A DNA stretch of 64,000 bases from Chloroflexi bacterium UBA6622 (GTDB taxonomy: Bacteria; Chloroflexota; UBA11872): contig DJHK01000001.1 in assembly GCA_002433065.1 (NCBI GenBank), positions 76,429 to 140,428 on the forward strand, written 5' to 3'. Position numbers and translations under genes: made by a program. The notes under the pieces are model-generated. The model searched no databases. It was not told where the DNA came from and saw only the letters and a list, made by a program, of their open reading frames with translations. This document shows, one piece after another, positions 43,584 through 52,319 of the stretch (positions are counted from its first letter, which is position 1; each line of letters begins with the position of its first letter).

Positions 43584-44465
43584 GTGAACGACCCGTCCAA
43601 TCTTCACGAACCAGTCCTTGTCCAAACGGTCGTAGAAACCATGGCTCCATGCTTTCACGGACTTGTAGTGGATGGAACCGCGGGACTTGGAGGACATACC
43701 GAAGCTCTCGTAAACGCCGGAGCCCATCGACTTCTGGCCATAGATATCGATCCCGAAGCTGTGCAGAGACTGTCAGAGCGATTCAAAGAAAATCCACGTG
43801 TCTCGGTCGCACATGCAAGTTATACCGAGATATGCGCCACATTAAGAAGTCACCAACAGGATCATGCGCAAGGCGTACTTCTCGACCTCGGTGTTTCCTC
43901 TCTTCAGCTCAACAAAGCAAGTCGAGGATTCTCCTTCCAGCGCGATGGACCTATCGACATGCGATTTAATGCCACGGGCGGTAGACCAGCCGCCGACCTG
44001 GTTAATCGACTTCCTGAACCCGCAATGGCAGATCTCCTTCGCGAATTCGGTGATGAACGACGGGCCAGGGCGATAGCCCGTCAAATCGTCCGCGATCGGC
44101 CTCATCGAAGCACCATGGAATTAGCCACCTCAATCAGAGCCGCCTTCGGAGGTCGAACTCGAATCAATCCAGCTACCCGTACCTTTCAAGCCCTCCGAAT
44201 CGCGACCAATGGCGAACTTCAGGCCATCGAGAACGGTCTATCGGCAGCAAGCACAGTGCTCAGTGCTGGGGGCCGCCTTGTCGTCATCGCTTTTCATAGC
44301 CTCGAAGATCGGATCGTAAAGAACATTTTTCGCACCTGGGCTCGAGAGGGTGTCGGTCAAATCCTTACCTCTCGACCAATTCAAGCGAATGTCTCAGAAG
44401 TGCGGAAAAATCCCCGCGCACGTAGTGCACGTCTTCGAGCCTTCGAAATGTTAGGTGAGGGCTGA
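43584..44465 (+). CDS. rsmH: 16S rRNA (cytosine-1402-N4)-methyltransferase
   Basis: 293 aa. RsmH methylates C1402 of 16S rRNA using SAM. The motifs are HEPVLVQTVVETM, GTAGLGGHTEAL at the SAM site (residues about 31-42), LDLGVSSLQLNKASRGFSF, a DMRFNATGG segment, and the C-terminal FHSLEDRIVKN. The start is GTG at 43584. The stop and the ftsL ATG share one base (TGATG). Its place between mraZ and ftsL is the standard dcw order. Confidence 0.96.
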   Translation: MNDPSNLHEPVLVQTVVETMAPCFHGLVVDGTAGLGGHTEALVNAGAHRLLAIDIDPEAVQRLSERFKENPRVSVAHASYTEICATLRSHQQDHAQGVLLDLGVSSLQLNKASRGFSFQRDGPIDMRFNATGGRPAADLVNRLPEPAMADLLREFGDERRARAIARQIVRDRPHRSTMELATSIRAAFGGRTRINPATRTFQALRIATNGELQAIENGLSAASTVLSAGGRLVVIAFHSLEDRIVKNIFRTWAREGVGQILTSRPIQANVSEVRKNPRARSARLRAFEMLGEG

Positions 44466-44929
44466 TGGCGCTACGAGAAGATCCAATCCTTCGACGAATA
44501 GCCTGGCATAGCCATATCGCTCGATGGTTACCCACAAGTCTTCCAACCACCCGAATCGTCATTGCCATCGTGGTGGCTGCCTTCACATTTGCCATGGTGG
44601 CCATTCAAGAAACCCAGACCCTCGTCCGCCTTGGCGGAGAAATCCAACGACTTGAACACACTTTGGATACGGTCGAATTGAAACGGCAAAGCATCCGTAC
44701 GGAACTCGCTTTGCTCAACGATTTACCCAAAGTTCAAGAGATTGCCCGGGGACAACTGGGCATGCATTCCCCGAACAAACGCCGATTCACCACAGCCGAA
44801 GACTTACCCCCCGGGGTATCGTTCGATTTACCGCTGTGGGCCGCACCAACCCAACGATTGCACGAACCACCTTGGTGGGAAGAACTTGTACGGGGGATCG
44901 GTGAACGAATCACGCAGCTCGCTGAATAA
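44465..44929 (+). CDS. ftsL: FtsL-like septal protein
   Basis: 154 aa. A cytoplasmic segment of about 28 residues leads to a membrane helix (IVIAIVVAAFTFAMVAI, about 31-47) and then a heptad-like coiled coil (about 50-85, LVRLGGEIQRLEHTLDTVEL), the FtsL/DivIC layout. The VQEIARGQLGMHSP segment near residue 93 matches the DivIC family end. A Pro- and Trp-rich tail of about 45 residues follows, longer than usual. FtsL recruits FtsW and FtsI to the septum. The assignment is by topology and by position between rsmH and ftsI; sequence identity in this family is low. Confidence 0.8.
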   Translation: MALREDPILRRIAWHSHIARWLPTSLPTTRIVIAIVVAAFTFAMVAIQETQTLVRLGGEIQRLEHTLDTVELKRQSIRTELALLNDLPKVQEIARGQLGMHSPNKRRFTTAEDLPPGVSFDLPLWAAPTQRLHEPPWWEELVRGIGERITQLAE

Positions 44930-46718
44930 ACGCCCTCAAGAGGAGCACCCTGCGGATCTACCAGATCCCACGCGCCGCATGGTGTTGATGCTAACGGGGG
45001 CAATTGCAAGCGCCGGTGTAATCGGATACCGGTTGTATGACTGGCATGTCACGAAGGCTACTCAGCTCTCAAAAGGCACCTCTGCCTTTCTCACACGACA
45101 CGAGATCGATCCGAGACGTGGGAGCATCCTTGATCGCACCGGTGACGTACTTGCAATTAGTCGTGGCACTACACGCGTGATCGCGGATCCCCAAAAAACC
45201 AATGAAGAAACGAAAGGCATAAAAAAAGCGAGCATCTTCACCGTCGCCCAGCAGTTGGCCGACCTCCTCAACCTAGACGCTGGAACAATCGTTGAAAAGC
45301 TAGGAAATCCAGAAGCTCGCTATGCGGAAATTGCCCGAGAGGTGCTCGATGAACCAGCGGGGAGGATTCAAAGAGCAATTAACAGCAAAGACGAGGAAAC
45401 AAAGCTCTACGGAATCAGGCTTGAGGCCGACAAAAAACGGGTTTATCCAAACCAAGAACTTGCGGCCCACGTCCTGGGATTTGTAGGTGAAAGCGCTGCC
45501 CGGCCAAACGATGTGGTGGGCCAAGCCGGTATCGAGGCCTACTACGATGATCATCTCGGAGGTCAGCCAGGCCTTGTCTCCTCCGACATCGATAAGGAAG
45601 GCCGTCGCATCCCGATCGGTCGACATTCAATGCAACAACCTCGTCACGGCTCTGACGTCACATTAGCCATCGACCGCACGATCCAGCACATCATTGAGCA
45701 AGAATTAACCAACGCACTAAAAAAGTATGACGCCGCCGCTGGATCTATCGTCGTTACCAACCCCACAACCGGTGAAGTTTTGGGCCTCGCGAATCGACCA
45801 ACTTTTGATCCCGGGTTAATTCATCAATACCCGCTCGGCCCTGAACTGAACAACCGTGTTACCGGCCGTATGTACGAACCTGGCAGTACATTCAAACTCA
45901 TCACAATGGCAGCCGCCCTTAATGAGAATCTCATTACTCCAGACTCCACCCACAACAACCCTGGTGAGATGGAGTACGGGGGACAAGAATTCAAGAACTG
46001 GGACCAAAAAACATATCCAAATCAGACGATGATCGGAGTGCTACAGCACTCCAGCAACACCGGTTCAATTTTTGTTGCAGACAAAATAGGCGAGCAGAAG
46101 TTCTACCAATACGTAAATCGATTTGGCTTTGGCGAACCAACCGGGGTTGAGGGAGTTGGTGAAGAATCGGGAATAATCCGCGGATATGGCGATCCGAACT
46201 GGTATCGGCCCGACCTAGCCTCGAACTCCTTTGGCCAGGGGATCATGGTCACACCGATCCAGATGGCTGCGGCGATTGGAGCAATTGCCAATGACGGCAT
46301 CCTCATGACCCCGCGGATAGCCTCGACCATCACTCACGCCGATGGACGTCGGGAGCCACTCGACCCATCCGCCGTTCGGCGGGTAATCCGCAAGGAAACT
46401 GCGCAAACCCTAGTCCAGATGATGGAAGCGGCCGAGCAACGGGTCGGGGTTAACCTTGCTCGCATCCCAGGCTACCGGACTGCAGGAAAAACCGGGACCG
46501 CCCAAATCGCAGAACAGGGGCAGTACAGAGACCAAGATGTAATCGCCTCGTACGTGGGATTCGGTCCTCTTGAACGCCCCCAAGTTCTCGCCCTCGTCAT
46601 CATTGAAAAACCACAAAAAGAAAGTTACGGGGCGCTGGTCGCATCACCGACATTCGCGGAAATAATGCGCCCGATCTTTTCGTACTTAAAGATTCCTCAG
46701 CGAGATCCCACCACGTGA
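44901..46718 (+). CDS. ftsI: septal peptidoglycan transpeptidase (class B PBP, FtsI)
   Basis: 605 aa. One membrane helix (about 27-45) is followed by the pedestal and dimerisation region (about 60-230) and the transpeptidase domain, with the catalytic SxxK Ser329 in EPGSTFK, SxN at 384-386 (HSSNTG), and KTG at 530-532. It crosslinks septal peptidoglycan. Residues 91-177 form a module that recurs in the FtsQ of this cluster. The start is GTG at 44901, after GGGGGA; it overlaps ftsL by 29 bases, and a longer frame opening at 44742 is rejected. Its stop overlaps the ftsW start as GTGA. Confidence 0.95.
   Translation: MNESRSSLNKRPQEEHPADLPDPTRRMVLMLTGAIASAGVIGYRLYDWHVTKATQLSKGTSAFLTRHEIDPRRGSILDRTGDVLAISRGTTRVIADPQKTNEETKGIKKASIFTVAQQLADLLNLDAGTIVEKLGNPEARYAEIAREVLDEPAGRIQRAINSKDEETKLYGIRLEADKKRVYPNQELAAHVLGFVGESAARPNDVVGQAGIEAYYDDHLGGQPGLVSSDIDKEGRRIPIGRHSMQQPRHGSDVTLAIDRTIQHIIEQELTNALKKYDAAAGSIVVTNPTTGEVLGLANRPTFDPGLIHQYPLGPELNNRVTGRMYEPGSTFKLITMAAALNENLITPDSTHNNPGEMEYGGQEFKNWDQKTYPNQTMIGVLQHSSNTGSIFVADKIGEQKFYQYVNRFGFGEPTGVEGVGEESGIIRGYGDPNWYRPDLASNSFGQGIMVTPIQMAAAIGAIANDGILMTPRIASTITHADGRREPLDPSAVRRVIRKETAQTLVQMMEAAEQRVGVNLARIPGYRTAGKTGTAQIAEQGQYRDQDVIASYVGFGPLERPQVLALVIIEKPQKESYGALVASPTFAEIMRPIFSYLKIPQRDPTT
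45171..45431 (+). repeat. pedestal module shared with FtsQ (copy in ftsI)
   Basis: DNA encoding FtsI residues about 91-177. It starts TRVIADP and ends IRLEAD. A second copy lies at 51714-51947 in ftsQ. Over the ungapped central 47 residues, 29 are identical. Exact DNA matches include CTCCTCAACCT and GAAATTGCCCG. In FtsI proteins generally, this segment is part of the normal pedestal, so this copy is taken as the original. Confidence 0.85.
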
Positions 46719-47869
46719 ACGGTGCCACAGGATTTAGTTGGGCTGACCGTTTACCACGATGGCCAACCCATGATCCTTTCCTCCTGGTCCTTACCTTCGT
46801 GCTACCCCTAAGTGGCGTGGTGCTCGTCGCAAGCGCTCAAATTCCATCGGTGCTGAGCGGCACCTCCCTGTTTGATTCAACAACAGTCTTCCAAATGATA
46901 TACGCCATCATCGGTGTCACGGCGGCCCTAGTACTCAGCGCTGTGGATTACCACAAATATATCCGTCTTGCTCCTTTCGCGTTAGCGATACTAGCCATTG
47001 CCCTTGTCGTAGTGCTCATCCCTGAACCATGCGTCGAGCGGACGGACGCAAAACGATGGTTCTGCGTCGGCCAAATAACGGTACAGCCCAGCGAGTTCGT
47101 CAAGCTAGCGATGATCATGGCTGTTGCCGTGTTGGCCCAACGTTTCGGCACAAACATCTACTCATGGCAATTTTCAATTGGCCGCCTCGGAGGGCTAGTT
47201 GCAATCATCATCTTTCTGGTTCTGCTCCAACCGGATCTCGGAACCGCAGCCACGCTGCTGGTTTCGGGATTCGCCATGATCATGACGGCCGGAGCCCGCT
47301 GGCGGCACCTCGCAAGCACTCTACCGATCGCTGCCGTAGTTGGAATAATTTCCCTAAATCGCTATGAATATCAATGGGTTCGTATCAAGGCTTTCTTTAA
47401 TACTCTGACCGGTGGTGAGCCTGATCGGCTGACTACAGGCTGGCAGGCAACACAAGCACAAATCGCAATGGGTGCCGGAGGAGTCACAGGCCGTGGCTTT
47501 GGCCAAGGCACTCAAAAGTTTCGAGTCAGTATTCCAGCGTCTGACGACATCTTCGCGGTAATTGGCGAAGAATTCGGCTTGGTTGGCACCGGACTCGTGC
47601 TAGTGCTTTTCTTGGCACTCTTCGTACGAGGGATTCAAATCGCCGCTTCTAGTGAAGACGTTCTGGGACGCCTCTTAGCGGTTGGAATCGTGACACAAAT
47701 CACCTTACAGGCATTCGTAAACATGGCGGTCGTCACGGGTCTCTTCCCAGCCACCGGCATGCCGCTACCTTTCATTAGTCGCGGTGGATCTTCATTACTG
47801 GTTTCCCTCGCACTCATGGGAATCCTGATGAATGTAGCTCGACACGCGAAACTCAAGCGACAAACATGA
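46715..47869 (+). CDS. ftsW: SEDS peptidoglycan polymerase FtsW
   Basis: 384 aa with about ten predicted helices. The SEDS motifs are KRWFCVGQITVQPSEFVKLA near residues 110-129 and the C-terminal FISRGGSSLLVSLALMGILM. The family is a lipid II polymerase working with FtsI. The GTG at 46715 overlaps the ftsI stop as GTGA, and its own stop overlaps the murG ATG as ATGA. A rod-shape RodA is less likely because it is flanked by ftsI and murG. Standard dcw position, although mraY and murD, usually nearby, are missing. Confidence 0.93.
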   Translation: MNGATGFSWADRLPRWPTHDPFLLVLTFVLPLSGVVLVASAQIPSVLSGTSLFDSTTVFQMIYAIIGVTAALVLSAVDYHKYIRLAPFALAILAIALVVVLIPEPCVERTDAKRWFCVGQITVQPSEFVKLAMIMAVAVLAQRFGTNIYSWQFSIGRLGGLVAIIIFLVLLQPDLGTAATLLVSGFAMIMTAGARWRHLASTLPIAAVVGIISLNRYEYQWVRIKAFFNTLTGGEPDRLTTGWQATQAQIAMGAGGVTGRGFGQGTQKFRVSIPASDDIFAVIGEEFGLVGTGLVLVLFLALFVRGIQIAASSEDVLGRLLAVGIVTQITLQAFVNMAVVTGLFPATGMPLPFISRGGSSLLVSLALMGILMNVARHAKLKRQT

Positions 47870-48978
47870 GGTATGTCCTTGTTGGTGGTGGAACGGCAGG
47901 ACACATATTTCCAACCATCGCAGTCGCCCATCAACTTGTTGAATTAGCCGGACCATCAGCTTCGCTAACGGCCGTATGTGGTGTACGCAAACTCGACCGA
48001 ATGCTCTACAAGAACGTCGACCTCGACGTCTTTCCCATTCCGGCTCGAGGAATCATAGACGTCGCTATATGGCGGATCCCCTGGCATTTGTGGCTGATGC
48101 TCAGATCATTCGTCCTTGTATGGCAGGACTTCACTAAGCACAAGCCGAGCGTCGTCATCGCCAGCGGTGGATACGTCAGCGTGCCGGTCTTGCTTGTGTG
48201 TTGGTTACGTCGCATACCCTCCATCATCTTTTCTGGAGACGCAGCGTTGGGATGGGCAACCCGACTGATGGCCCCCCTCACTACAATGGCCACCATCGCT
48301 TTTGACGAAGCTCGTGACCAAATTTCTGGAACTCCCGCGCAACTAACGGGATACCCCATACGTCCGGCCTTTGCTAGCCCTGACCCATCCGCCGGACGGT
48401 TACTTGGGAATGTTCGTGACAATCGACCGCTCGTGCTCGTGATGGGCGGAAGTCAGGGCGCTCATGCGATAAATGAAGCTTTGAAAATAGATCTTGACCA
48501 GCTCCTGAAACGTGTCCACGTCGTGCACGTCTGCGGACGACAGGATTATGACGGTCTGAAAACCGTAAAAGCTCAGCTGCCAGACGACCAGCGCGCCTCA
48601 TACGAGATTCATGAGTTTATTTCAGATGGCTTTGCCCACCTCCTCGCGGCAGCCGACATTGTCATTAGCCGTGCTGGAGCCACCTCGGTTGCAGAACTGA
48701 GCGCCGTTGGCGCAGCTTCAATACTCATACCTGGGACGTTCGGTAAAGGACATCAGGTTTCAACGGCAGCGGCCATTACTACGACTGGCGCCGCGACCAT
48801 GCTTCTCGAATCCGAGCTAGTACCGGGCAAACTCACCAAGACGTTATTTGACTTACTAGATGACCCAGAAAAGCTGCATCAAATGCGTCAAGCCTCCAGG
48901 GCCCGAGGAAAACCCGACGCAGCCGGAGTTCTCGCAACCCTAAGTCTCAAGCTTGCGATAGGGCCACCCCGAACCTAA
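47866..48978 (+). CDS. murG: UDP-GlcNAc:lipid I N-acetylglucosaminyltransferase
   Basis: 370 aa. MurG adds GlcNAc to lipid I to make lipid II on the inner face of the membrane. The start is YVLVGGGTAGHIFPTIAVA, with Ala in place of Gly in the common GGGTGGH loop. VIASGGYVSVPVLL, LVMGGSQGAHAINEAL around residue 190, and the C-terminal ISRAGATSVAELSAVG UDP-GlcNAc region are clear. Start ATGA overlaps ftsW; the stop shares one base with the murC ATG. Confidence 0.95.
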   Translation: MRYVLVGGGTAGHIFPTIAVAHQLVELAGPSASLTAVCGVRKLDRMLYKNVDLDVFPIPARGIIDVAIWRIPWHLWLMLRSFVLVWQDFTKHKPSVVIASGGYVSVPVLLVCWLRRIPSIIFSGDAALGWATRLMAPLTTMATIAFDEARDQISGTPAQLTGYPIRPAFASPDPSAGRLLGNVRDNRPLVLVMGGSQGAHAINEALKIDLDQLLKRVHVVHVCGRQDYDGLKTVKAQLPDDQRASYEIHEFISDGFAHLLAAADIVISRAGATSVAELSAVGAASILIPGTFGKGHQVSTAAAITTTGAATMLLESELVPGKLTKTLFDLLDDPEKLHQMRQASRARGKPDAAGVLATLSLKLAIGPPRT

Positions 48979-50363
48979 TGACACCAAAAGTTACGGACAC
49001 CTCGATACACCACGTACATGTGATAGGTATTGGTGGTAAAGGAATGAGTGCCATTGCTGCCGCCCTACTTGATCTTGGCAAGGTTGTCAGTGGTAGCGAC
49101 CTCGAACTCTCGCCTCAAGCCAAAAGGTTGCAGGACCGCGGTGTCCATATACACAAGGGCCACAGTGCGGCCCACGGAAGAACTGCCGACATGGTGATCT
49201 ATTCGTCCGCCATAAAACCACAAAACCCTGAACTCGTAGAGTCTCGACTTCGAAATCAACCTGTTGCGTCGCGAGCCTCCGCAATAGCCGATCTATTTAA
49301 TGACAGGCAAGGGATCGCAATTGCCGGAACTCATGGGAAAACCACGACAGCCGCCATGGTGTCCACAATCCTTCACGAATCAGGATGTGCTCCATCATTC
49401 CTTATTGGAGCCGATGTGCCATCACTTGGAAACCTCAACGGTCACATTGGCTCGGGACAATGGATGGTGCTTGAGGCCGATGAGTTCGATGACGCCTTTC
49501 TTAGTTACCAGCCAGAAATCGCAGTCTTGACACATCTGGAACCGGATCATCTTGATCATTTTGGAACCATCGAACGCATGGTCGATGCGTTCAAAACATT
49601 TGTCGAAAATATGTCCAGTGACACCGTGCTGATAGCCCGTCGAGACATTCCGCTCGTCCGAGCAGTTGCAGAAGCGCACCACGGAAAAGTGCAATGGTTT
49701 GGCCCGGGCAGCGATTGGCAGATTGCGGATTACGAGACAGGCATACCCGGACCTAGCCTCCGCATCGATAGTCCCGATGAAATCCTCGACGTCACCATGC
49801 AAGTCCCAGGTCACCACAACACGCTCAATGCTCTGGCTGCGATCGTAGCAGCGACACAGATCGGGATTGAACCATCTGTAGCCACATCGGCGCTGGAAAA
49901 ATATTGCGGTTCCGAACGACGGCTACAACTACGAACACAGACTCCCACAATCAGCGTCTACGAGGACTATGCTCACCACCCGACAGCCATTCGAGCAAGT
50001 CTTCAGGCGGTCCGCGAATTGGATCCGAGTCGGGTTATCGTCGTCTATCAACCGTTGCTGCAATCCCGAACAAGGGACTTGTTCCACGAATTTCTCGACG
50101 CATTCCAAACGGCCGACCTCGTGTTCCTGGCAGAGATCTCCTCACCCCCAGGCCGTGAAACTCCGCTTGGCATCCAATCGGCCGACCTCGCAAACGCCAT
50201 AGCCCACCCGAGCGTGCAAGCGCTGACCACCTTTGAAGGCATCGTCGACCAAGTACTCGACACAGCGACATCCGGAGATCTCATTCTTGTGATGGGACCT
50301 GAATCGATAACACCGCTCGCCGATCAGCTGGTCACCAAGCTAGAGCAAAGCCCAGTCACATGA
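48978..50363 (+). CDS. murC: UDP-N-acetylmuramate-L-alanine ligase
   Basis: 461 aa. MurC adds L-Ala to UDP-MurNAc, the first step of the peptide stem. HVIGIGGKGMSAIAAALLDLG is the UDP-binding start (the usual form is GIGGIGMS), the ATP loop is IAGTHGKTTTAAMV, and the middle contains EADEFDDAFL and HLEPDHLDHFG. The C-terminal domain has YEDYAHHPTAI. The family's Mpl recycling enzymes are similar, but the position between murG and murB favours MurC. Start and stop overlap both neighbours. Confidence 0.94.
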   Translation: MTPKVTDTSIHHVHVIGIGGKGMSAIAAALLDLGKVVSGSDLELSPQAKRLQDRGVHIHKGHSAAHGRTADMVIYSSAIKPQNPELVESRLRNQPVASRASAIADLFNDRQGIAIAGTHGKTTTAAMVSTILHESGCAPSFLIGADVPSLGNLNGHIGSGQWMVLEADEFDDAFLSYQPEIAVLTHLEPDHLDHFGTIERMVDAFKTFVENMSSDTVLIARRDIPLVRAVAEAHHGKVQWFGPGSDWQIADYETGIPGPSLRIDSPDEILDVTMQVPGHHNTLNALAAIVAATQIGIEPSVATSALEKYCGSERRLQLRTQTPTISVYEDYAHHPTAIRASLQAVRELDPSRVIVVYQPLLQSRTRDLFHEFLDAFQTADLVFLAEISSPPGRETPLGIQSADLANAIAHPSVQALTTFEGIVDQVLDTATSGDLILVMGPESITPLADQLVTKLEQSPVT

Positions 50364-51289
50364 CCAAGAAATTTCCCAGCGCACTGCAAGTCCGGTGTAA
50401 CGAACCAATGGCGCGCCACACATCATTCGGCGTGGGTGGACCAGCCGACTACTGGGTAGAGGTTCGCAAACTTGACGCACTTCGCTTAGCACTCGCCACT
50501 GCTGACGAGTTGGGCCTCACACGAACAGTTATGGGCCACGGAACTAACGCGCTCGTCGCTGACGCCGGCATTGACGGCCTAGTCATATACAACCGGTGCA
50601 CCGGGTTCAAACACGCCAGATCCAAGCGAGAGATTCAAGTCGAATCCGGGCACAGCATGGCGCAACTCGCAGGCCGCTGTGCCCGCCTCGGAATAAGAGG
50701 CCTCACCTTTGCTATCGGAGTGCCCGGAACTGTCGGAGGTGCCATCTATGGGAACGCCGGCGCTTTCGGATCTAATATGGCTGCCGTATTGGCGTCCGCA
50801 CGCATTTGGCGGGGTAGTGGAGAGCAAGACACGCCAGCAACTGAACTCGGCTTTGCTTATCGACGCAGCAGTCTGCATAACAACCCAGACAACCCGGTGG
50901 TGCTCGAAGCCACTTTTCGGGTTGAAACAGACCGTGCCAGCGTTCTACGAGACGAACTTTTGGACCTAGCCAGAAAAAGACGGGCATCGCAACCCCAAGG
51001 ACGCCACGCAGGATCATTCTTCAAGAATCCGGACGGTGACTTCGCCGGCCGCCTAATCGAAGCCTCCGGACTTAAAGGCCTACGACATAACACCGCCTTC
51101 ATCTCACCAGTCCACGCTAATTTCCTTTCAAGCGATAGGGACGGCCGGGCCGATGATGTTCTTGACCTCGCAATCGATACCCAGCGCCGGGTGGCCGAAT
51201 CCTTCGGGATCGTCCTTGTCCCGGAGGTTCGATTTATTGGTCGATGGGATGAGCGAATCGAGGAGCTTTTGCATGAATCCCACCCGTGA
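50360..51289 (+). CDS. murB: UDP-N-acetylenolpyruvoylglucosamine reductase
   Basis: 309 aa. MurB is the FAD enzyme that makes UDP-MurNAc from enolpyruvoyl-UDP-GlcNAc. ARHTSFGVGGPADYWVEV is the FAD-binding start, GVPGTVGGAIYGNAGAFG the substrate loop, and RHAGSFFKNPDGDFAGRLIE contains the catalytic Ser. The last 60 residues end with VPEVRFIGRW, as is usual for MurB. The ATG overlaps the murC stop as ATGA and its end overlaps the ftsQ start by 17 bases. Confidence 0.95.
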   Translation: MTKKFPSALQVRCNEPMARHTSFGVGGPADYWVEVRKLDALRLALATADELGLTRTVMGHGTNALVADAGIDGLVIYNRCTGFKHARSKREIQVESGHSMAQLAGRCARLGIRGLTFAIGVPGTVGGAIYGNAGAFGSNMAAVLASARIWRGSGEQDTPATELGFAYRRSSLHNNPDNPVVLEATFRVETDRASVLRDELLDLARKRRASQPQGRHAGSFFKNPDGDFAGRLIEASGLKGLRHNTAFISPVHANFLSSDRDGRADDVLDLAIDTQRRVAESFGIVLVPEVRFIGRWDERIEELLHESHP

Positions 51290-52280
51290 CGGCCAGATCA
51301 CTCGAACATTCTCACTGGTCATCGCTGCAATTTGTGCCGGTATTTTGGGTTGGATGCTCAACGCGGACTTCTTCGACATCCGTAACACTTCGGTTCATCG
51401 AGCTGAATCGTCGCCGCCGCCTGCAGTAGACAAAGCCGTAATAAAAAATGTTGCCGAATCGTACATAGGGCGAAACGCGTTCCGGATCAATACCGAACGG
51501 ACACGCGAAAAACTGCGACAACTTCCCGGCGTCTCCGATGTGCTGGTTCGCACTGGAATCGATGGGCGCTTGACTGTGACTGTGGCGTACGAAGCACCCG
51601 TGGCGAACTGGAAAGTTGGTAACAAGAGTTATCTGGTCAACGCTGAAGGCGAGGTTCTCGCCCAAAAGCACCTCAGCAACCTGGCCCTAACTGTCTGGGA
51701 CGAATCTCCCTCCACTCGCGTAATCGCGAACCCGAAAGAAATACATGACAAATCCGACATCGTCACTGTTGCCAGGCAGTTAGCCGATCTCCTCAACCTG
51801 GATGTCGAAACCGTTGCCGAAAAGCTAGAAGATCCGAGCTCTCGCTATACAGAAATTGCCCGGGGCGTACCCGACAAACGTGCAACGGAGATTCGGGAAG
51901 CAATTAGTGAAAGCACGAAGCTTCTCGGCGTCAGACTTGAATCTGGCTTGTCTCCAGGTGACCTCGTAAATCTAGATGCACTGCTTGCGGCTCACCAGCT
52001 AAAAAATAATCTTGTACACCTGCGCTTGGGAGTGAAAAAAATCCTTCACCACGTAGGCGGCCTTTCGATCATTGATCACGCGGATAGAGTCATCGAATTC
52101 GGTGACACGAACCACTTACAAGGGAAATTGATCGCCCTGCATGCAGTTCTGGAAGACGCAAAGAAACAACGAGAGAGAATCACCAGCGTAGATCTACGAC
52201 CTATTGACCGCCCGACGTATAGAACAAGCAACTCTGGACCCCCAATTACTTCAATCATTGAATCACAACCACAGACATAG
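51273..52280 (+). CDS. ftsQ: FtsQ/DivIB division protein with an inserted FtsI-like module
   Basis: 335 aa, longer than the usual 240-290. A membrane helix (about 12-29) leads to the POTRA domain (about 33-108, with GRNAFRINTERTREKLRQLPG), then the beta domain begins VGNKSYLVNAEGEVLAQ. After residue 147 the sequence switches to a module of about 78 residues (148-225) that closely matches residues 91-177 of FtsI in this cluster. The beta domain then resumes: LVNLDALLAA, IEFGDTNHLQGKLIALHAVL and VDLRPIDRPTY. FtsQ recruits FtsL and DivIC to the septum. AGGAG lies seven bases before the ATG at 51273; it overlaps murB by 17 bases. Confidence 0.9.
   Translation: MNPTRDGQITRTFSLVIAAICAGILGWMLNADFFDIRNTSVHRAESSPPPAVDKAVIKNVAESYIGRNAFRINTERTREKLRQLPGVSDVLVRTGIDGRLTVTVAYEAPVANWKVGNKSYLVNAEGEVLAQKHLSNLALTVWDESPSTRVIANPKEIHDKSDIVTVARQLADLLNLDVETVAEKLEDPSSRYTEIARGVPDKRATEIREAISESTKLLGVRLESGLSPGDLVNLDALLAAHQLKNNLVHLRLGVKKILHHVGGLSIIDHADRVIEFGDTNHLQGKLIALHAVLEDAKKQRERITSVDLRPIDRPTYRTSNSGPPITSIIESQPQT
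51714..51947 (+). repeat. pedestal module shared with FtsI (copy in ftsQ)
   Basis: DNA encoding FtsQ residues about 148-225, starting TRVIANP and ending VRLESG. It lies 6.5 kb from the ftsI copy (45171-45431), in the same orientation, and lacks a few residues after the first conserved block. It interrupts the normal FtsQ beta domain, which continues on both sides, so it appears to be a duplicate inserted here. Confidence 0.85.
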
Positions 52281-52319
52281 AAATGTTATGTAAACTCTAT
52301 ACCCGTCATACGTCTGAAG

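Noticed and set aside
44742..44900. N-terminal extension of FtsI over the ftsL gene
   Set aside because: The extra residues are the ftsL coding sequence read in another frame, without family similarity; GTG 44901 has GGGGGA upstream.
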